Counted from the first letter of the stretch, positions 37,950-47,092 are shown. The stretch: 64,000 nucleotides of DNA from Nitrosospira sp. Is2 (GCF_033095785.1 NZ_CP137134.1:3286001-3350000); one strand, 5' to 3'. Translations and numbers: made by a program. Notes: generated from the sequence alone by a model not told the origin.

Positions 37950-38504
37950 TCAGGCGATGTTGAGGGGGATACCGCGCGCCTTAAAGCGCCTGATCTCTTC
38001 GTTGCGGCCGCGATCGTCCAGCGAGCGGAACAGCGACTGATCGTATTCCCGGTTGACCAATTGCGAAATGACGATAAAAGCCAGATCACATATACGGCCG
38101 CGCACGTCGCGTTCGATGTATTCCGGCATATTGTCTGGCAGTGGCCGGGTATCGTCCAGCAGCTTGTCAAGATCGGATTTAACCGCGGAAAGGGTTTCGC
38201 GCACCGTCCACGCCTCTTCGGCGGCAAGCAATGCCCACAGGATTTCGAGGCCCTCCTTGCGGGCGTTGAGTCCTGCCGTGCCCAATTTGGCAAGCAGATG
38301 CGAAACGGCATCCGCTTCGAACAGACATAGAATCCGCCGCGCGTTGTACGCTTCCAGTGTCTGGCTCTGTTCCAGCGAGTCGACCAGTTTCGCCGCGTTT
38401 GACGCATCGCTGAGGATAATCGCCCTAACAATCGGGGATTCGGTCACATCCTGTGTTTTCGGCGTGCGCAGGACTTGCGTGAGCATTTGCGGGGGGATGG
38501 CCAT
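37950..38504 (-). CDS. Helical-repeat (HEAT-like) hypothetical protein
   Basis: 184 aa, soluble, almost wholly alpha-helical by composition: AAKLVDSLEQSQTLEAYNAR, RKEGLEILWALLAAEEAW, DLDKLLDDTRPLPDNMPEYI and a C-terminal basic end. The phrasing is like HEAT or armadillo-type repeats, but I do not recognise a family. GAGG lies five bases before the ATG. It starts 7 bases after the stop of the caspase-like gene, so the two are in one operon and probably act together. Confidence 0.7.
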   Translation of the reverse strand: MAIPPQMLTQVLRTPKTQDVTESPIVRAIILSDASNAAKLVDSLEQSQTLEAYNARRILCLFEADAVSHLLAKLGTAGLNARKEGLEILWALLAAEEAWTVRETLSAVKSDLDKLLDDTRPLPDNMPEYIERDVRGRICDLAFIVISQLVNREYDQSLFRSLDDRGRNEEIRRFKARGIPLNIA

Positions 38505-38511
38505 TTCTACC

Positions 38512-39477
38512 TCAATAAATGTTCACGATGCCTGAGTCACTGACGCCATTCAACGCTTTAACCACCGCTTTTGAGCCTTTTTTGGAGACGGGGTCGTGCC
38601 CCTTGATCAACACCTGTTCCAGGAACATGGTCGCATGCGTGGTAGCGCAGACGAACCCCGTCATCAAAAACTTGCACGCCGACTTGGCGGCTTTGCGCCG
38701 GTTGTCCAACGGCTTGAAGAAATGTACATGGCTGGAGCAGGAAGCCATGAACAATAGCTTGCACGCCAGCGATGACTTGTCGAGATCGGCTGAGCCGACC
38801 TGCACGGAGGTTTCGAACTCGGGGGGCTTGCGTGGCAGGATGTTGTAGAAATGCCGGCCCTTGAGAGGCTTGTCGCCGCGCGCTGTCGTGGTGGTTGAGA
38901 GCTTGGCGTAACAGGTATCGAACAAGCGCCAGGCGCCAGCCGCGGAGCACGCCGCTGCGGCTGCGATCTTCTTCGCCTTGATCGCTTTCTGCTGCACTTT
39001 CGCATTCGCGGCGGCGGTGGCCAGGGCTGCCGGCAGGAAAGCCTTGGGGCCGGAGGTGGTAAGGTCGTATTCCGCGGGCGTGACCGAATGGTGGACGAGG
39101 TCGCCTATGCATTCCGTATCGGTCGCGTCGTAGCCCATGCGAAAATGGACTCCCCACGGGTTGACCGGAAATGTCTTCGTGTCCGGCACCTTTGGCGTGC
39201 CCGCCGGCGCGAAAGCCGGGCCCTGGCCGTAACGTGAGTGGCCCTCGTACACTACAAAAATATCGGCGGTGTCCAGCGCCTTGGCGAATTCCGCCTTGGT
39301 ATACACCACCTCCACTTCGTGTGTAACGCCTTTCGCGCTTGCGCCTTTCGGATACGTCCATGCCGAAACCGCGCCTTTTTTCGGGTCGCATTTATCTTTC
39401 AGAAACTTAAGCAGCGCTATCCCCTGACCCACGTCTCGAATTTCGACTCCCTCCGCGATGACGATCTTTTGTGCCAT
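38512..39477 (-). CDS. Caspase/CHAT-like putative cysteine protease
   Basis: 321 aa, soluble, no signal peptide. A strand followed by YEGHSRYGQG places a His at 80, and a later strand LLFMASCSSH places a Cys at 247. This is the H...C dyad order of the caspase/CHAT/gingipain fold (strand-GH, strand-xCxS). Between them is an insertion with an Ala/Lys-rich helix (about 149-182). The first part (DVGQGIALLKFLKDKC; TKAEFAKALDTADIFVVYEG) fits the beta-alpha pattern expected before the catalytic His. Family membership is inferred from motif and fold order only. It lies between the 834-aa gene (137-base gap) and the helical-repeat gene (7-base gap). Confidence 0.55.
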   Translation of the reverse strand: MAQKIVIAEGVEIRDVGQGIALLKFLKDKCDPKKGAVSAWTYPKGASAKGVTHEVEVVYTKAEFAKALDTADIFVVYEGHSRYGQGPAFAPAGTPKVPDTKTFPVNPWGVHFRMGYDATDTECIGDLVHHSVTPAEYDLTTSGPKAFLPAALATAAANAKVQQKAIKAKKIAAAAACSAAGAWRLFDTCYAKLSTTTTARGDKPLKGRHFYNILPRKPPEFETSVQVGSADLDKSSLACKLLFMASCSSHVHFFKPLDNRRKAAKSACKFLMTGFVCATTHATMFLEQVLIKGHDPVSKKGSKAVVKALNGVSDSGIVNIY

Positions 39478-39614
39478 GGCCCTACCTCATCCCTTTCCAC
39501 ACAAGGCTGATCCAAGCCGCCAGAACTGCCAAGAGCCATAAGAGCTCTTCAAAGCTGCTTTCAGCTACGCGCGACGTTTTGCTGCCTGCTGCGCGCCGCC
39601 CGCTCAGCTATCAG

Positions 39615-42119
39615 CTACGGAATGATGACCTTCAGCTCGTCATACACGAATCCATCGGTCGGCACGGTGACATCAAATTCATCCACGACCGGATATACCC
39701 CTTCAGGTTTCGCCGGATCGGCCGGGGCGCCCGGAGTCGATTCCACGGTTACATAATCCGCGCCATTCATGCCCAGTTTGTCCTCGCGGCCGCGGTACTG
39801 CTCGATTTCCGTCAACAGTCCGGCAAGCGGGCCCGAGGTGATGTCGTAGCCAACTTCGCCTTCCATATGCTTGGCGAGCCACTGGATCGCCTCGCGCTCG
39901 CGGCTCCTGCGCATCGGGACGCAGATGCGTGCCCACGGGCTATTGAGAAACTCGTTTCGCCGCCGGTCGCCATCCAGTTGAATCAGCCAGCCGAGCGAGC
40001 TGCCCAGGGGCGCGGGGTCGCTCTCAGCGGTAATTTCATAGGCTTCACGCTCGAGCCCCACGGTCTTGGAGGCGAATCGCGGTTTCCACCACGACGGATG
40101 GGTATAGGTGAAGATGCCGTCGATATCGAAGTAGCGATGGAAATACTCGATCTCCAGCGGGGTGGGTTCGCTCGGATCGTCGCCGCGGCCGAACAGGTAG
40201 CTCACCATGCGGTTCATGACCTCGTAGCGCTCCTCGCGCCGCAGGTCATTCGCGGGACGACTCTTGATCTTGCTTTTTTCAGTGATGAGGGCCTTGTTCT
40301 GCTCAAACTGCTTCTGGAGTGCCTCTTCGGTGATCTTGGCGACTGCGGCCTGACGCTGCGCTTCCCAGGCGGCCATCACGCTTTCGGACGGTTTCCAGAC
40401 GTAGCTGTAGTTCACCTGCACCGGCGCGCTGTCGCCGGGCAGGACGCCAAGCTTGGCGGTATAGGTGCGGGTGCCCGGGTCCCATGTCGATCCCAGGTCG
40501 AATTCATTGTGCGGCGCCGGAGAGAGATCATCCTTGCCGCCCCCTTCGAGATCGGTGATGTTGTCGATGCGCAGGCCGGTCACGTCGCGGTCATCGCCCG
40601 GCTTGACCACGATGGTGACGTAGTACATCTTTCGGCTGGAATCGTACAAAATGCTGGTCGAGGTCGAGTCGGACTCAACCCCGCCCCCGGGCCGCGGCGG
40701 AACACCCGGCGGGATCTCCGGCACCGTGATCGGGCCTGTCTCCCGGAAGTGGACGAAACGGCTGCGCGCCAGGCCGGTGCCGGGGTTGCGCAGATACAAC
40801 TGCCACACCAGTCGCGGACCCAGATCCTGCACCTTTACGCTCACGCGCCGGAGCACACGCCGCAGTCCATAGCTGACCGGCTGGGGGCTTTCATTGCGGA
40901 TTACGCGCCTCGTAGTAGTGGTCTCAGTGACTTCGGTTGTATCCCGCGTTTTGATGCTGAAGCTCTTGGTGATGCGCTCCGACGCCCGCTTGGTCACTTC
41001 TTTCAGGCGCCGAGTGGAGTATTCGCGGCTGCGCTGCGAGCTGACGCCGAAGCTCGCCGATGCGGACGCGCCCACCTGCCACACCCCAACTCCACCGGAT
41101 GCGCTCGCCGACATCGAGGCGGAGACATCCTGCTGCACCATCGATGAAACTTTGTCCGATACTTCATCCAGGTTCTTTTCTTCGACTGCCTGCTCGCTCA
41201 CGATTTCCAGCCCCTGTTCGAGAATCTCCTCATGAATCTGCTTGCGTACTGTCTGGTAAATCACCTCCAGCGTTTCGAGGGGGGCAACGGTGAACGCCTC
41301 CTCGATGGGCCCCACGCCTTCCTCCTTGTTGAAGTAGAGCTGCCGGTAATAGTGCGCGATTCCGATCGGGGATAACGCCTCGTGTATGCTGATTGCTGCC
41401 GGCCACATATGGGGCAAAACGGTTCCCCTGAAATTGGTGTTGGCCAGCATCAATTGCATCAGGTCTTTGTCGGGCTGGGCGACCCACTCCTGCGCGGCTT
41501 TCAACAGGTTTTCCTGGATCACGTCCCGGGTGCCGATGAAATCGAAATCTGGCAACCTCGCGCCGAGGCGGCTCGAAACGGCCATGGGGATGGTTTTTAA
41601 CCCTTGGGTGAATGAATTGAAGCGGGCTGATGCAGCTGCCGCGCCCGCCCGACCGGCACCGCCAGCTCCGGCGGCTCCGGCGCCTCCAGCGGCTCCAGCG
41701 GCTCCGAGGTTGGCAGCCTGCTCACGGGATAATTGGGCGGGATCAGTCAGGGAAAACCCGTTCAGGTAGACATCTTTCCCGATTGCGACCGCATTGGGAA
41801 AATTAGGCACCTCCACCTTCTGTATCGCTTCCGGAGGAATTGCCCGGCCATGGATATCGATCGGCACCCGCAATTCCTGACCCCTGAATTCGAAATCGAT
41901 CTGTGCCGGGAGGGGCTTGCGGAGTGTCTTGCTGAGCGCGAGGGCGGATGGTGTTTTTCCATCGAACTTGATAGCTGCTGCTTTTGGCAGGCGGTACGCG
42001 ACCGAGTTGGAGATGAACCGGATGCCGATGAGTGAAATCCAGCGCAAAATAAGCGGTTCATACGCTGCCACGGTCATGGTGGCGTATGCCTCGGTAAAAC
42101 GCTTCAATTCTGTAGTCAT
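39615..42119 (-). CDS. Large multidomain protein of unknown function
   Basis: 834 aa, no signal peptide. Regions: N-terminal domain 1-135; a pure Ala/Gly linker (about 138-163); a helical part 165-330; a Ser/Ala-rich stretch with alternating small residues (VSASMSASASGGVGVWQVGA, 332-351) followed by a basic helix (SREYSTRRLKEVTKRASERI) and a Thr-rich strand (EVTETTTTRRVIRNE, 396-410). A beta-rich middle continues through VKVQDLGPRLVWQLYLRNPG, a proline hinge (PEIPPGVPPRPGGG, 467-480) and a C-terminal domain rich in Trp and charged residues. The amphipathic VSASMSASA...ASFGVSS section resembles what membrane-inserting or fibre proteins can show, but I recognise no family. Strong AAGGAG precedes the ATG. 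Confidence 0.75.
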   Translation of the reverse strand: MTTELKRFTEAYATMTVAAYEPLILRWISLIGIRFISNSVAYRLPKAAAIKFDGKTPSALALSKTLRKPLPAQIDFEFRGQELRVPIDIHGRAIPPEAIQKVEVPNFPNAVAIGKDVYLNGFSLTDPAQLSREQAANLGAAGAAGGAGAAGAGGAGRAGAAAASARFNSFTQGLKTIPMAVSSRLGARLPDFDFIGTRDVIQENLLKAAQEWVAQPDKDLMQLMLANTNFRGTVLPHMWPAAISIHEALSPIGIAHYYRQLYFNKEEGVGPIEEAFTVAPLETLEVIYQTVRKQIHEEILEQGLEIVSEQAVEEKNLDEVSDKVSSMVQQDVSASMSASASGGVGVWQVGASASASFGVSSQRSREYSTRRLKEVTKRASERITKSFSIKTRDTTEVTETTTTRRVIRNESPQPVSYGLRRVLRRVSVKVQDLGPRLVWQLYLRNPGTGLARSRFVHFRETGPITVPEIPPGVPPRPGGGVESDSTSTSILYDSSRKMYYVTIVVKPGDDRDVTGLRIDNITDLEGGGKDDLSPAPHNEFDLGSTWDPGTRTYTAKLGVLPGDSAPVQVNYSYVWKPSESVMAAWEAQRQAAVAKITEEALQKQFEQNKALITEKSKIKSRPANDLRREERYEVMNRMVSYLFGRGDDPSEPTPLEIEYFHRYFDIDGIFTYTHPSWWKPRFASKTVGLEREAYEITAESDPAPLGSSLGWLIQLDGDRRRNEFLNSPWARICVPMRRSREREAIQWLAKHMEGEVGYDITSGPLAGLLTEIEQYRGREDKLGMNGADYVTVESTPGAPADPAKPEGVYPVVDEFDVTVPTDGFVYDELKVIIP

Positions 42120-42569
42120 GGTCTTCTCCTTGATCTTTACTCGGTCTTTGGTGCAACGCTGGCGCTAACGGTAATGGGCGAGGGATTTCACAACTGCGGT
42201 CATTCACCGCTCTCAGGTGTTTTGTTCGGCGCGCGACACAACACCGGCAAATCCGGTTGGTACAATCTGTTCCGCTTGAATGATAAAAACGATTTGCTGC
42301 AATCGAGCCGGCAATGCATAGAATATAGGTATAGATGAACTTTCCATGGATGGCAATTGAAGTGAGGCTTCGTGTCACTTCCTGGGAAGGAGTTCTGCTG
42401 CCCGCGGACCGATGCGCGCCCAAACGGGTCCGATAGGAGCCAGCGGCCTTACGATGTGATAGCCTGCCGTGATCCGATGGATTTGAAGTTGCAGTCATCC
42501 ATTCCTCTTACGAAAGCCGGTAATGAATGCATAATTCACGGTTGAAACCACTCACTCGACACCACGGCC
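42120..42569. other. Divergent spacer, 450 bases
   Basis: No supported gene; it separates the 834-aa gene (minus) from ppk2 (plus). It contains a small inverted repeat ACCGG-CAAAT-CCGGT. No clear promoter pair was found. Confidence 0.35.
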
Positions 42570-43418
42570 ATGAGCAAAAAAGGCGACAAGAAAGAAAGCG
42601 GCACGAAGAAAGAAAACGGCAAGGCTGGCAAACTAGCCACCAGCAAGCCGGCAGTCGAAATGTCGAAGAAAGACTATGAAGAAACGCTATACCGGCTGCA
42701 GATCGAGCTCGTGAAGCTGCAGCGGCATTTAATCAAAAGCAATGAAAAGATCGTGGTCATCTTCGAGGGTCGGGATGCCGCTGGCAAGGACGGGACGATC
42801 AAACGCATTACTGAACATTTGAGCCCGCGTGAAACACGCGTCGTGGCGCTGGGCAAGCCTTCCGACCGGGACCGCAGTTCGTGGTACTTCCAGCGCTATG
42901 TTCAGTATTTGCCCGCCGCGGAGGAACTGGTGCTGTTTAATCGCAGCTGGTACAACCGGGCCGGGGTCGAACGGGTCATGGGTTTCTGTACTAACGATGA
43001 GTATGAGGAATTCATGAGTTCCGTATTAGAATTCGAGCATATGCTGATCCGCTCGGGCCTCAAGCTCCTCAAGTATTACCTGGACATCAGCAAGGCCGAG
43101 CAGGCAAAACGCCTGGAAGGGCGCAAAAAGGACCCCCTGGCACAGTGGAAAATCAGTGCGCTTGATGAATACGCACTGAAAAAATGGGATGAATACACGC
43201 TAGCGCGCGACAAAATGCTGGTGCACACCCACAACCTCATCACGCCATGGATCATTGCCCACGCCGATGACAAACCGTCTACCCGGATCAATGTCATCAA
43301 GGACATGCTCAGCCGACTGGAGTATGAGGGCAAGGAAGAGCGGCTGGTTCTGCCGGACCCGAAGATTGTGGCAACGTTCGACGCCTCCTTTATCGAGGAA
43401 GGCCTTCTAGCAAGATAA
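42570..43418 (+). CDS. ppk2: Polyphosphate kinase 2
   Basis: PPK2-family kinase, 282 aa, cytoplasmic, transferring phosphate between polyphosphate and (d)NDP/NMP. Walker A-like loop FEGRDAAGKDGTIKRI (65-80), FNRSWYNRAGVERVMGFC (123-140) with the Walker B/lid residues, and HLSPRETRVVALGKPSDRDR. The N terminus is a highly basic, Lys-rich tail (1-35), which may bind polyphosphate. A one-domain PPK2, class I by size and motif. No strong Shine-Dalgarno is visible before ATG 42570; an internal ATG at residue 31 follows the basic tail and could be an alternative. Confidence 0.94.
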   Translation: MSKKGDKKESGTKKENGKAGKLATSKPAVEMSKKDYEETLYRLQIELVKLQRHLIKSNEKIVVIFEGRDAAGKDGTIKRITEHLSPRETRVVALGKPSDRDRSSWYFQRYVQYLPAAEELVLFNRSWYNRAGVERVMGFCTNDEYEEFMSSVLEFEHMLIRSGLKLLKYYLDISKAEQAKRLEGRKKDPLAQWKISALDEYALKKWDEYTLARDKMLVHTHNLITPWIIAHADDKPSTRINVIKDMLSRLEYEGKEERLVLPDPKIVATFDASFIEEGLLAR

Positions 43419-43536
43419 GCGCGAAAACGCCCCTACACTTGGCGCGCCTGCCTCGGGGGTCTCTTCGAGGGGCTGGGAGCCTGGACCAGGGACACAAGGA
43501 CACCAGGGACTCCGTCGTGGCACCTCCAACCAGATT

Positions 43537-44607
43537 TCAGTGAGAGGAACTATCAGAATGCTTTGTTTGAGAAGCAGGAGTTCCAACGTTCACGTATTTG
43601 CGGAAAAGCTCGTCAACCTTGGTTTTGTATTTATCCAGCCGAGGGTCCTTGCCATAGGCATCTGCGGTTTCAAGTATTGCCTTGTTGAAGTCTTCATCGC
43701 CGGTGCGCAAGGATAGCGTCAAGGATCCGTCTTTAGCGAGTGCTCTTTCCCAGCGGGCACGGATATCCGCCCAGAAGCCGCTAGTCGATTTCCAATAGTC
43801 CGAGGCGGGTTTAAAGTCGTAACCGTCAATGCGACGGTACTCATTGAAACCAAATTCCCGCACGAGTACCACGTCCTTACCATCCTCTTTGCGTATTACT
43901 TTGGTATTGTCCTGCTCGTGCGTCCAACCCTGGGGCGTGATGGTATGCCGGTTCTCCCCATTGATCAGTTGGTAGTCGTCGCGCTTGGTGTATTCGCGCC
44001 GTGGCAAGGGCCGCCAACCGCGTTCGGAGGTCCAGGTTGAAACCCCATATCTGTGGTTCCATTTTCCGCTGCCGGAGTAGCGCGGCGCATCATTTACCTC
44101 GTATACCAATTGCGTCCATGTGCCCGGGATTCCGGCCGCTTCCCTTTGCCGTGGCTCGACGCGCTGATTACCTACATAAACCCAGTGCTTCGGTGATTCG
44201 TACACCCAGTCCTGGCGCCAATGCTTGGTGATCGTGCCGCCACCCATGACAAGGATATGTTGCAGCGAGATACGCTTACCCGTGTCTTCGACCAGCAATA
44301 CATGCTCGAACGCGCCGCTGCGTTTGGGATCCTTGCGGGTGTAACCCGGCTTTAACACAACGGTTTCATCGAAATTGAATCTCACCTGGTAGTTGCCCGG
44401 AATTGCGAGAATCGCCCGGCGATCGCACTCGAACGCATTCTCTCCGGCTGCACACCCCGCAACGGGACGTTCGACAGTCGGGTAGTCGGCGGAAGCTGCT
44501 ACGGAAGCCGGGACAGAAGCTGTTTTTGCTAGAAATGATTTCCCTGCGCATGCACTTAACAGGGGCAATAAAAGCAAGCAGGCTGCAACCTTTGATGCGC
44601 GTTTCAT
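43537..44607 (-). CDS. DUF6607-family lipoprotein
   Basis: 356 aa. Begins MKRASKVAACLLLLPLLSAC, a type II signal peptide with lipobox LLSAC (Cys 20); AGGAGATACGA precedes this ATG. The open frame runs 23 codons further upstream, but without a start signal. The body is a beta-rich domain (NYQVRFNFDETVVLKPGY; HILVMGGGTITKHWRQDWVY; YEVNDAPRYSGSGKWNH; GWTHEQDNTKVIR) that I assign to DUF6607, found in outer-membrane-associated proteins of proteobacteria and Bacteroidetes. Function unknown; the gene stands alone. Confidence 0.75.
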   Translation of the reverse strand: MKRASKVAACLLLLPLLSACAGKSFLAKTASVPASVAASADYPTVERPVAGCAAGENAFECDRRAILAIPGNYQVRFNFDETVVLKPGYTRKDPKRSGAFEHVLLVEDTGKRISLQHILVMGGGTITKHWRQDWVYESPKHWVYVGNQRVEPRQREAAGIPGTWTQLVYEVNDAPRYSGSGKWNHRYGVSTWTSERGWRPLPRREYTKRDDYQLINGENRHTITPQGWTHEQDNTKVIRKEDGKDVVLVREFGFNEYRRIDGYDFKPASDYWKSTSGFWADIRARWERALAKDGSLTLSLRTGDEDFNKAILETADAYGKDPRLDKYKTKVDELFRKYVNVGTPASQTKHSDSSSH

Positions 44608-45035
44608 TCGTATCTCCTGGCCAGGAACCAAATTGATAAGACTGATAAGACCTGAAAATTTCACAGTTGTTGCCACGCAAAAATCGCCGACCAGGCTTTG
44701 TCGTCGCTTGGGCTCTACCCCTGCCGGGCGGTTTTAGCCTGTGAGGCGGCTGGCTTGCTGGCGGGCTGGCTTGGTTGCTGGCTGGCTGGCGGGCGGGCAC
44801 CTGTATTACGGTCTGCTACCGGTGTGACATTGTCACTGTAAACAGGTTCGGGGGAATGCAACAGGTTGTTGCTGGTTCAAGGTTCTTCACTCTGGAGCAT
44901 CGGGCTCTCCGTATAAAGGCATTTTGCTATTCCCGGGAAACATCGCTGATCCGGCGGTTCATTACTTCCAGCTGCGCATTTGCCACATTCCCGGAGTAAT
45001 TAGTCAACAAGCAGGTAAGTTTAACTGGAAAAGAC

Positions 45036-45071
45036 GAGGTTCGTAAGATCCGGGCGGATATTACGAACCTC
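45036..45071 (+). promoter_or_regulatory. Perfect 11-bp inverted repeat upstream of a mini ORF
   Basis: GAGGTTCGTAA (45036-45046) and TTACGAACCTC (45061-45071) pair perfectly with a 14-nt loop. AAGGAGGTGATG follows immediately, so a transcribed hairpin would sit directly against a ribosome-binding site. It could be an RNA control element or an operator. The rest of 44608-45035 shows only a GCTGGC-type simple repeat (about 44745-44798). Confidence 0.55.
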
Positions 45072-45100
45072 AAGGAGGTGATGAACCTAAGGAGAAAAGA

Positions 45101-45157
45101 ATGAAAATACACCACGTACTACATGCTTATCAGAAACAACAAGCAGCTTTAGTATAG
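45101..45157 (+). CDS. Candidate 18-aa mini ORF
   Basis: ATG 45101 with a textbook TAAGGAG about eight bases upstream encodes an 18-residue peptide starting MKIHHVLHAYQKQQ. A second tiny frame (ATG 45081 with AAGGAGG, MNLRRKE) ends with an ATGA overlap at its start. They sit between two perfect hairpins. Leader peptide, toxin-like peptide or chance are all possible. Confidence 0.2.
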   Translation: MKIHHVLHAYQKQQAALV

Positions 45158-45179
45158 AGACCGCGGATCAGCTTTGGAA

Positions 45180-45211
45180 TGCGACATATTGCCGCGCGAC
45201 AATATGTCGCA
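45180..45211. repeat. Perfect 12-bp inverted repeat
   Basis: TGCGACATATTG (45180-45191) and CAATATGTCGCA (45200-45211) with an 8-base centre CCGCGCGA. Not followed by a T-run, so not a normal intrinsic terminator. It may be an operator or a recombination/insertion scar. It closes the hairpin-mini ORF-hairpin arrangement. Confidence 0.6.
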
Positions 45212-45339
45212 CCCGCGCGGATTGTTCGTCGAAACCAGACAACCACGCGCCCCGCTTTGCTCTGTACTACTTTAACCATACCTATTTTTGCGCCTCAGGG
45301 CGGATATGCGAGCTAAGGCTGAGGAGCAAAGGCAGCCAT

Positions 45340-45367
45340 ATAGGCGATAGGCGATAGGCGATAGGCG
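45340..45367. repeat. Four tandem copies of a 7-base unit (ATAGGCG)
   Basis: ATAGGCG is repeated four times without variation, just beyond the 3' end of the methyltransferase gene. A short slippage-prone microsatellite. Confidence 0.85.
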
Positions 45368-45407
45368 GACGCGGCATATTTCCGGATCGCTCCAGGTTTT
45401 CGGCACT

Positions 45408-46430
45408 TCATGTGGCGGCCGCGAAATACGCCTTGAAAGCATAAAATGTGTCGCCGGGGATAAGTCTCGTCGTCTGAACATTCCGATAGCCCGCATCCTG
45501 CAACTGATGGACTAGTTCGTCCACGGCGGGTAATCGCCCGCCGGTTGCAGTTGCCGCGCCCCATAGATTTAGCACCTCGATCCCCAGGTTCCCTCCCTGG
45601 CAGCAGGTCGTCATTAGCAGAAAACCTCCGGTTTTGATGAATTTCCCCACCTGCCGCAGGAGAGTAACTCTATCTTCAACCGGAAAATAATAAATATTGT
45701 TGTAAAGCGTTACGATATCGAAAAGCTCGCCAGCAGTCTTTCCCCTGATGTCTCCGATTTCAATCCTGGCCCGGTCCTGCAAGGCCCACTCACGAATATT
45801 CCGGCGGGCGACTTCGGCGACGTGCGGCTGTAATTCCAGTCCCAATGCTGAAAGTAATGGGTTCCTTGATGCCGCATACTTGATGTAGAAGCCAGAGCCG
45901 CAGCCGATCTCCAGCAGGCTAACGCGCCCGGAAACGGGAAAGGTACGATCGATGGCACCTGTCTGGAATGCTTCCAACACCCGTGATGACCGCGCAATCA
46001 CTTCTCCATCCTGATCTTTCAAACCCCAGAATTCCCCATTTCTCAGTTTCTCGGGGGTACGGGAGATCAATTTGTAATGAAGATCGGCCACCTCCTGCAC
46101 CAGGGCCAAGGCCGCGTCATTCTGCGGCAACGCCAGTTTCTTTGCCAGGCCCCTCAGATTGTATCCTCGTTGGCTCAATTCCAGGAAACCGAGACGAACG
46201 CCCAATTGCAACCAGGCTTCCAGCGCCTCGCGGCCCTTTGGATCCCTGCAATACGTCCCAGCCAGTTCTTGCCCACTCACGGGCCCGTGGGACAAAAGAT
46301 CGAACAAGCCGCTATTTTTAGCCGCGGCTAGATAAGAGAGCTTGTAGAAGTTTTTGAACAATGCGCTGGTGCAGGTCAACGTAGAAAGTTGATCATTTTT
46401 GAATAATTTCAGGAACGGCTTTATAGACAT
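45408..46430 (-). CDS. Class I SAM-dependent methyltransferase (O-methyltransferase-like)
   Basis: 340 aa. An N-terminal winged-helix/dimerisation part (LTCTSALFKNFYKLSYLAAA, LFDLLSHGPVSGQELAG) precedes the SAM fold: motif I LLEIGCGSGFYIKYA, acidic residue in LGLELQPHVAEVARR, IGDIRGKTAGELFDIVTLYN, and KTGGFLLMTTCCQGG. It resembles plant-type/ hydroxyneurosporene O-methyltransferases and their bacterial relatives. I chose the ATG at 46430 because GGAGG lies five bases upstream; the ATG at 46451 overlaps the TetR stop. Probably an operon with the TetR gene, which may control it. Substrate unknown. Confidence 0.87.
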   Translation of the reverse strand: MSIKPFLKLFKNDQLSTLTCTSALFKNFYKLSYLAAAKNSGLFDLLSHGPVSGQELAGTYCRDPKGREALEAWLQLGVRLGFLELSQRGYNLRGLAKKLALPQNDAALALVQEVADLHYKLISRTPEKLRNGEFWGLKDQDGEVIARSSRVLEAFQTGAIDRTFPVSGRVSLLEIGCGSGFYIKYAASRNPLLSALGLELQPHVAEVARRNIREWALQDRARIEIGDIRGKTAGELFDIVTLYNNIYYFPVEDRVTLLRQVGKFIKTGGFLLMTTCCQGGNLGIEVLNLWGAATATGGRLPAVDELVHQLQDAGYRNVQTTRLIPGDTFYAFKAYFAAAT

Positions 46431-46450
46431 GAGGCCTCCGTGATGAGCCA

Positions 46451-47062
46451 CTATTTGATGTCCAGCCCATGCAGGAATAGTTCCAGCATGCGATCGAATT
46501 CAGTGTTCAGGTCCAGTCCCGGCGTGTGGAGCCAGCGCAGCAGCGCCGCGAGATGAAGGTATTGCAGATAATAGGCAAGCAATGCGGCGTTTTGCGCCGA
46601 GCTGAATTCACCGCTCAGCTGCCCGGCTGAAATAAAGTTAGTGAAGACCGAATCCAGCCCGCTTTCGCGCTCCGGCGTCTCTCGCATTCCTACCTCCCCG
46701 AGGCAGAAACGTAAATAGGGAGCCAGGTAGTCGCGATGCGCTACCGACCACTCAGCCGAGTGCCGGAAGAATTCATGCAAGCGTTGGACGACGGTCGGTA
46801 ATTTAGCCAGGTCGGCCAGCAGCATCGGGAGTTCGTTAACCAATTCACGATGGATGCGATGTCTGAGCAGTGCCTCCTTGACTGGAAAGTGCTTGTACAA
46901 AGTCGCTTTCGCAACGTCGGCTACGTCGGCAACGCGTTCCATGGTCACTGCGTCAAACCCATGCATTTTAAACAGGGCCCAAGCTGTATCGGCAAGATGG
47001 TCAGCAATCTGCTGCCGCTTGCGTTCTCGTCGGCCGGAGGCGGCCACACTTGAATTCTTCAA
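46451..47062 (-). CDS. TetR/AcrR-family transcriptional regulator
   Basis: 203 aa. N-terminal TetR helix-turn-helix: REKRQQIADHLADTAWALF-type start, FDAVTMERVADVADVAKATL and YKHFPVKEALL (about 12-62). The C-terminal ligand-binding helices are divergent. The start is TTG 47062, preceded by GGAG four to five bases away; a GTG at 47047 is an alternative. Two ATAC-N3-GTAT palindromes (47093-47120) lie 31 bases upstream and fit autoregulation. The downstream methyltransferase gene is coupled. Confidence 0.9.
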   Translation of the reverse strand: MKNSSVAASGRRERKRQQIADHLADTAWALFKMHGFDAVTMERVADVADVAKATLYKHFPVKEALLRHRIHRELVNELPMLLADLAKLPTVVQRLHEFFRHSAEWSVAHRDYLAPYLRFCLGEVGMRETPERESGLDSVFTNFISAGQLSGEFSSAQNAALLAYYLQYLHLAALLRWLHTPGLDLNTEFDRMLELFLHGLDIK

Positions 47063-47092
47063 GATACTCCGAAGAATGATTTATATAAAGAT

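Noticed and set aside
39471..41147. 558-codon plus-strand frame opposite the 834-aa gene
   Set aside because: Long only because of GC-rich codon bias on the other strand; the minus-strand gene has an AAGGAG start and coherent domain structure.
38512..42119. Gasdermin-type cell-death pair next to a caspase-like protease
   Set aside because: Bacterial gasdermins are small proteins; the 834-aa neighbour is far too large and shows no gasdermin-like features I can identify, so this label is not justified.
45180..45211. Intrinsic terminator of the mini ORF
   Set aside because: The stem is perfect but no T-run follows on either strand.
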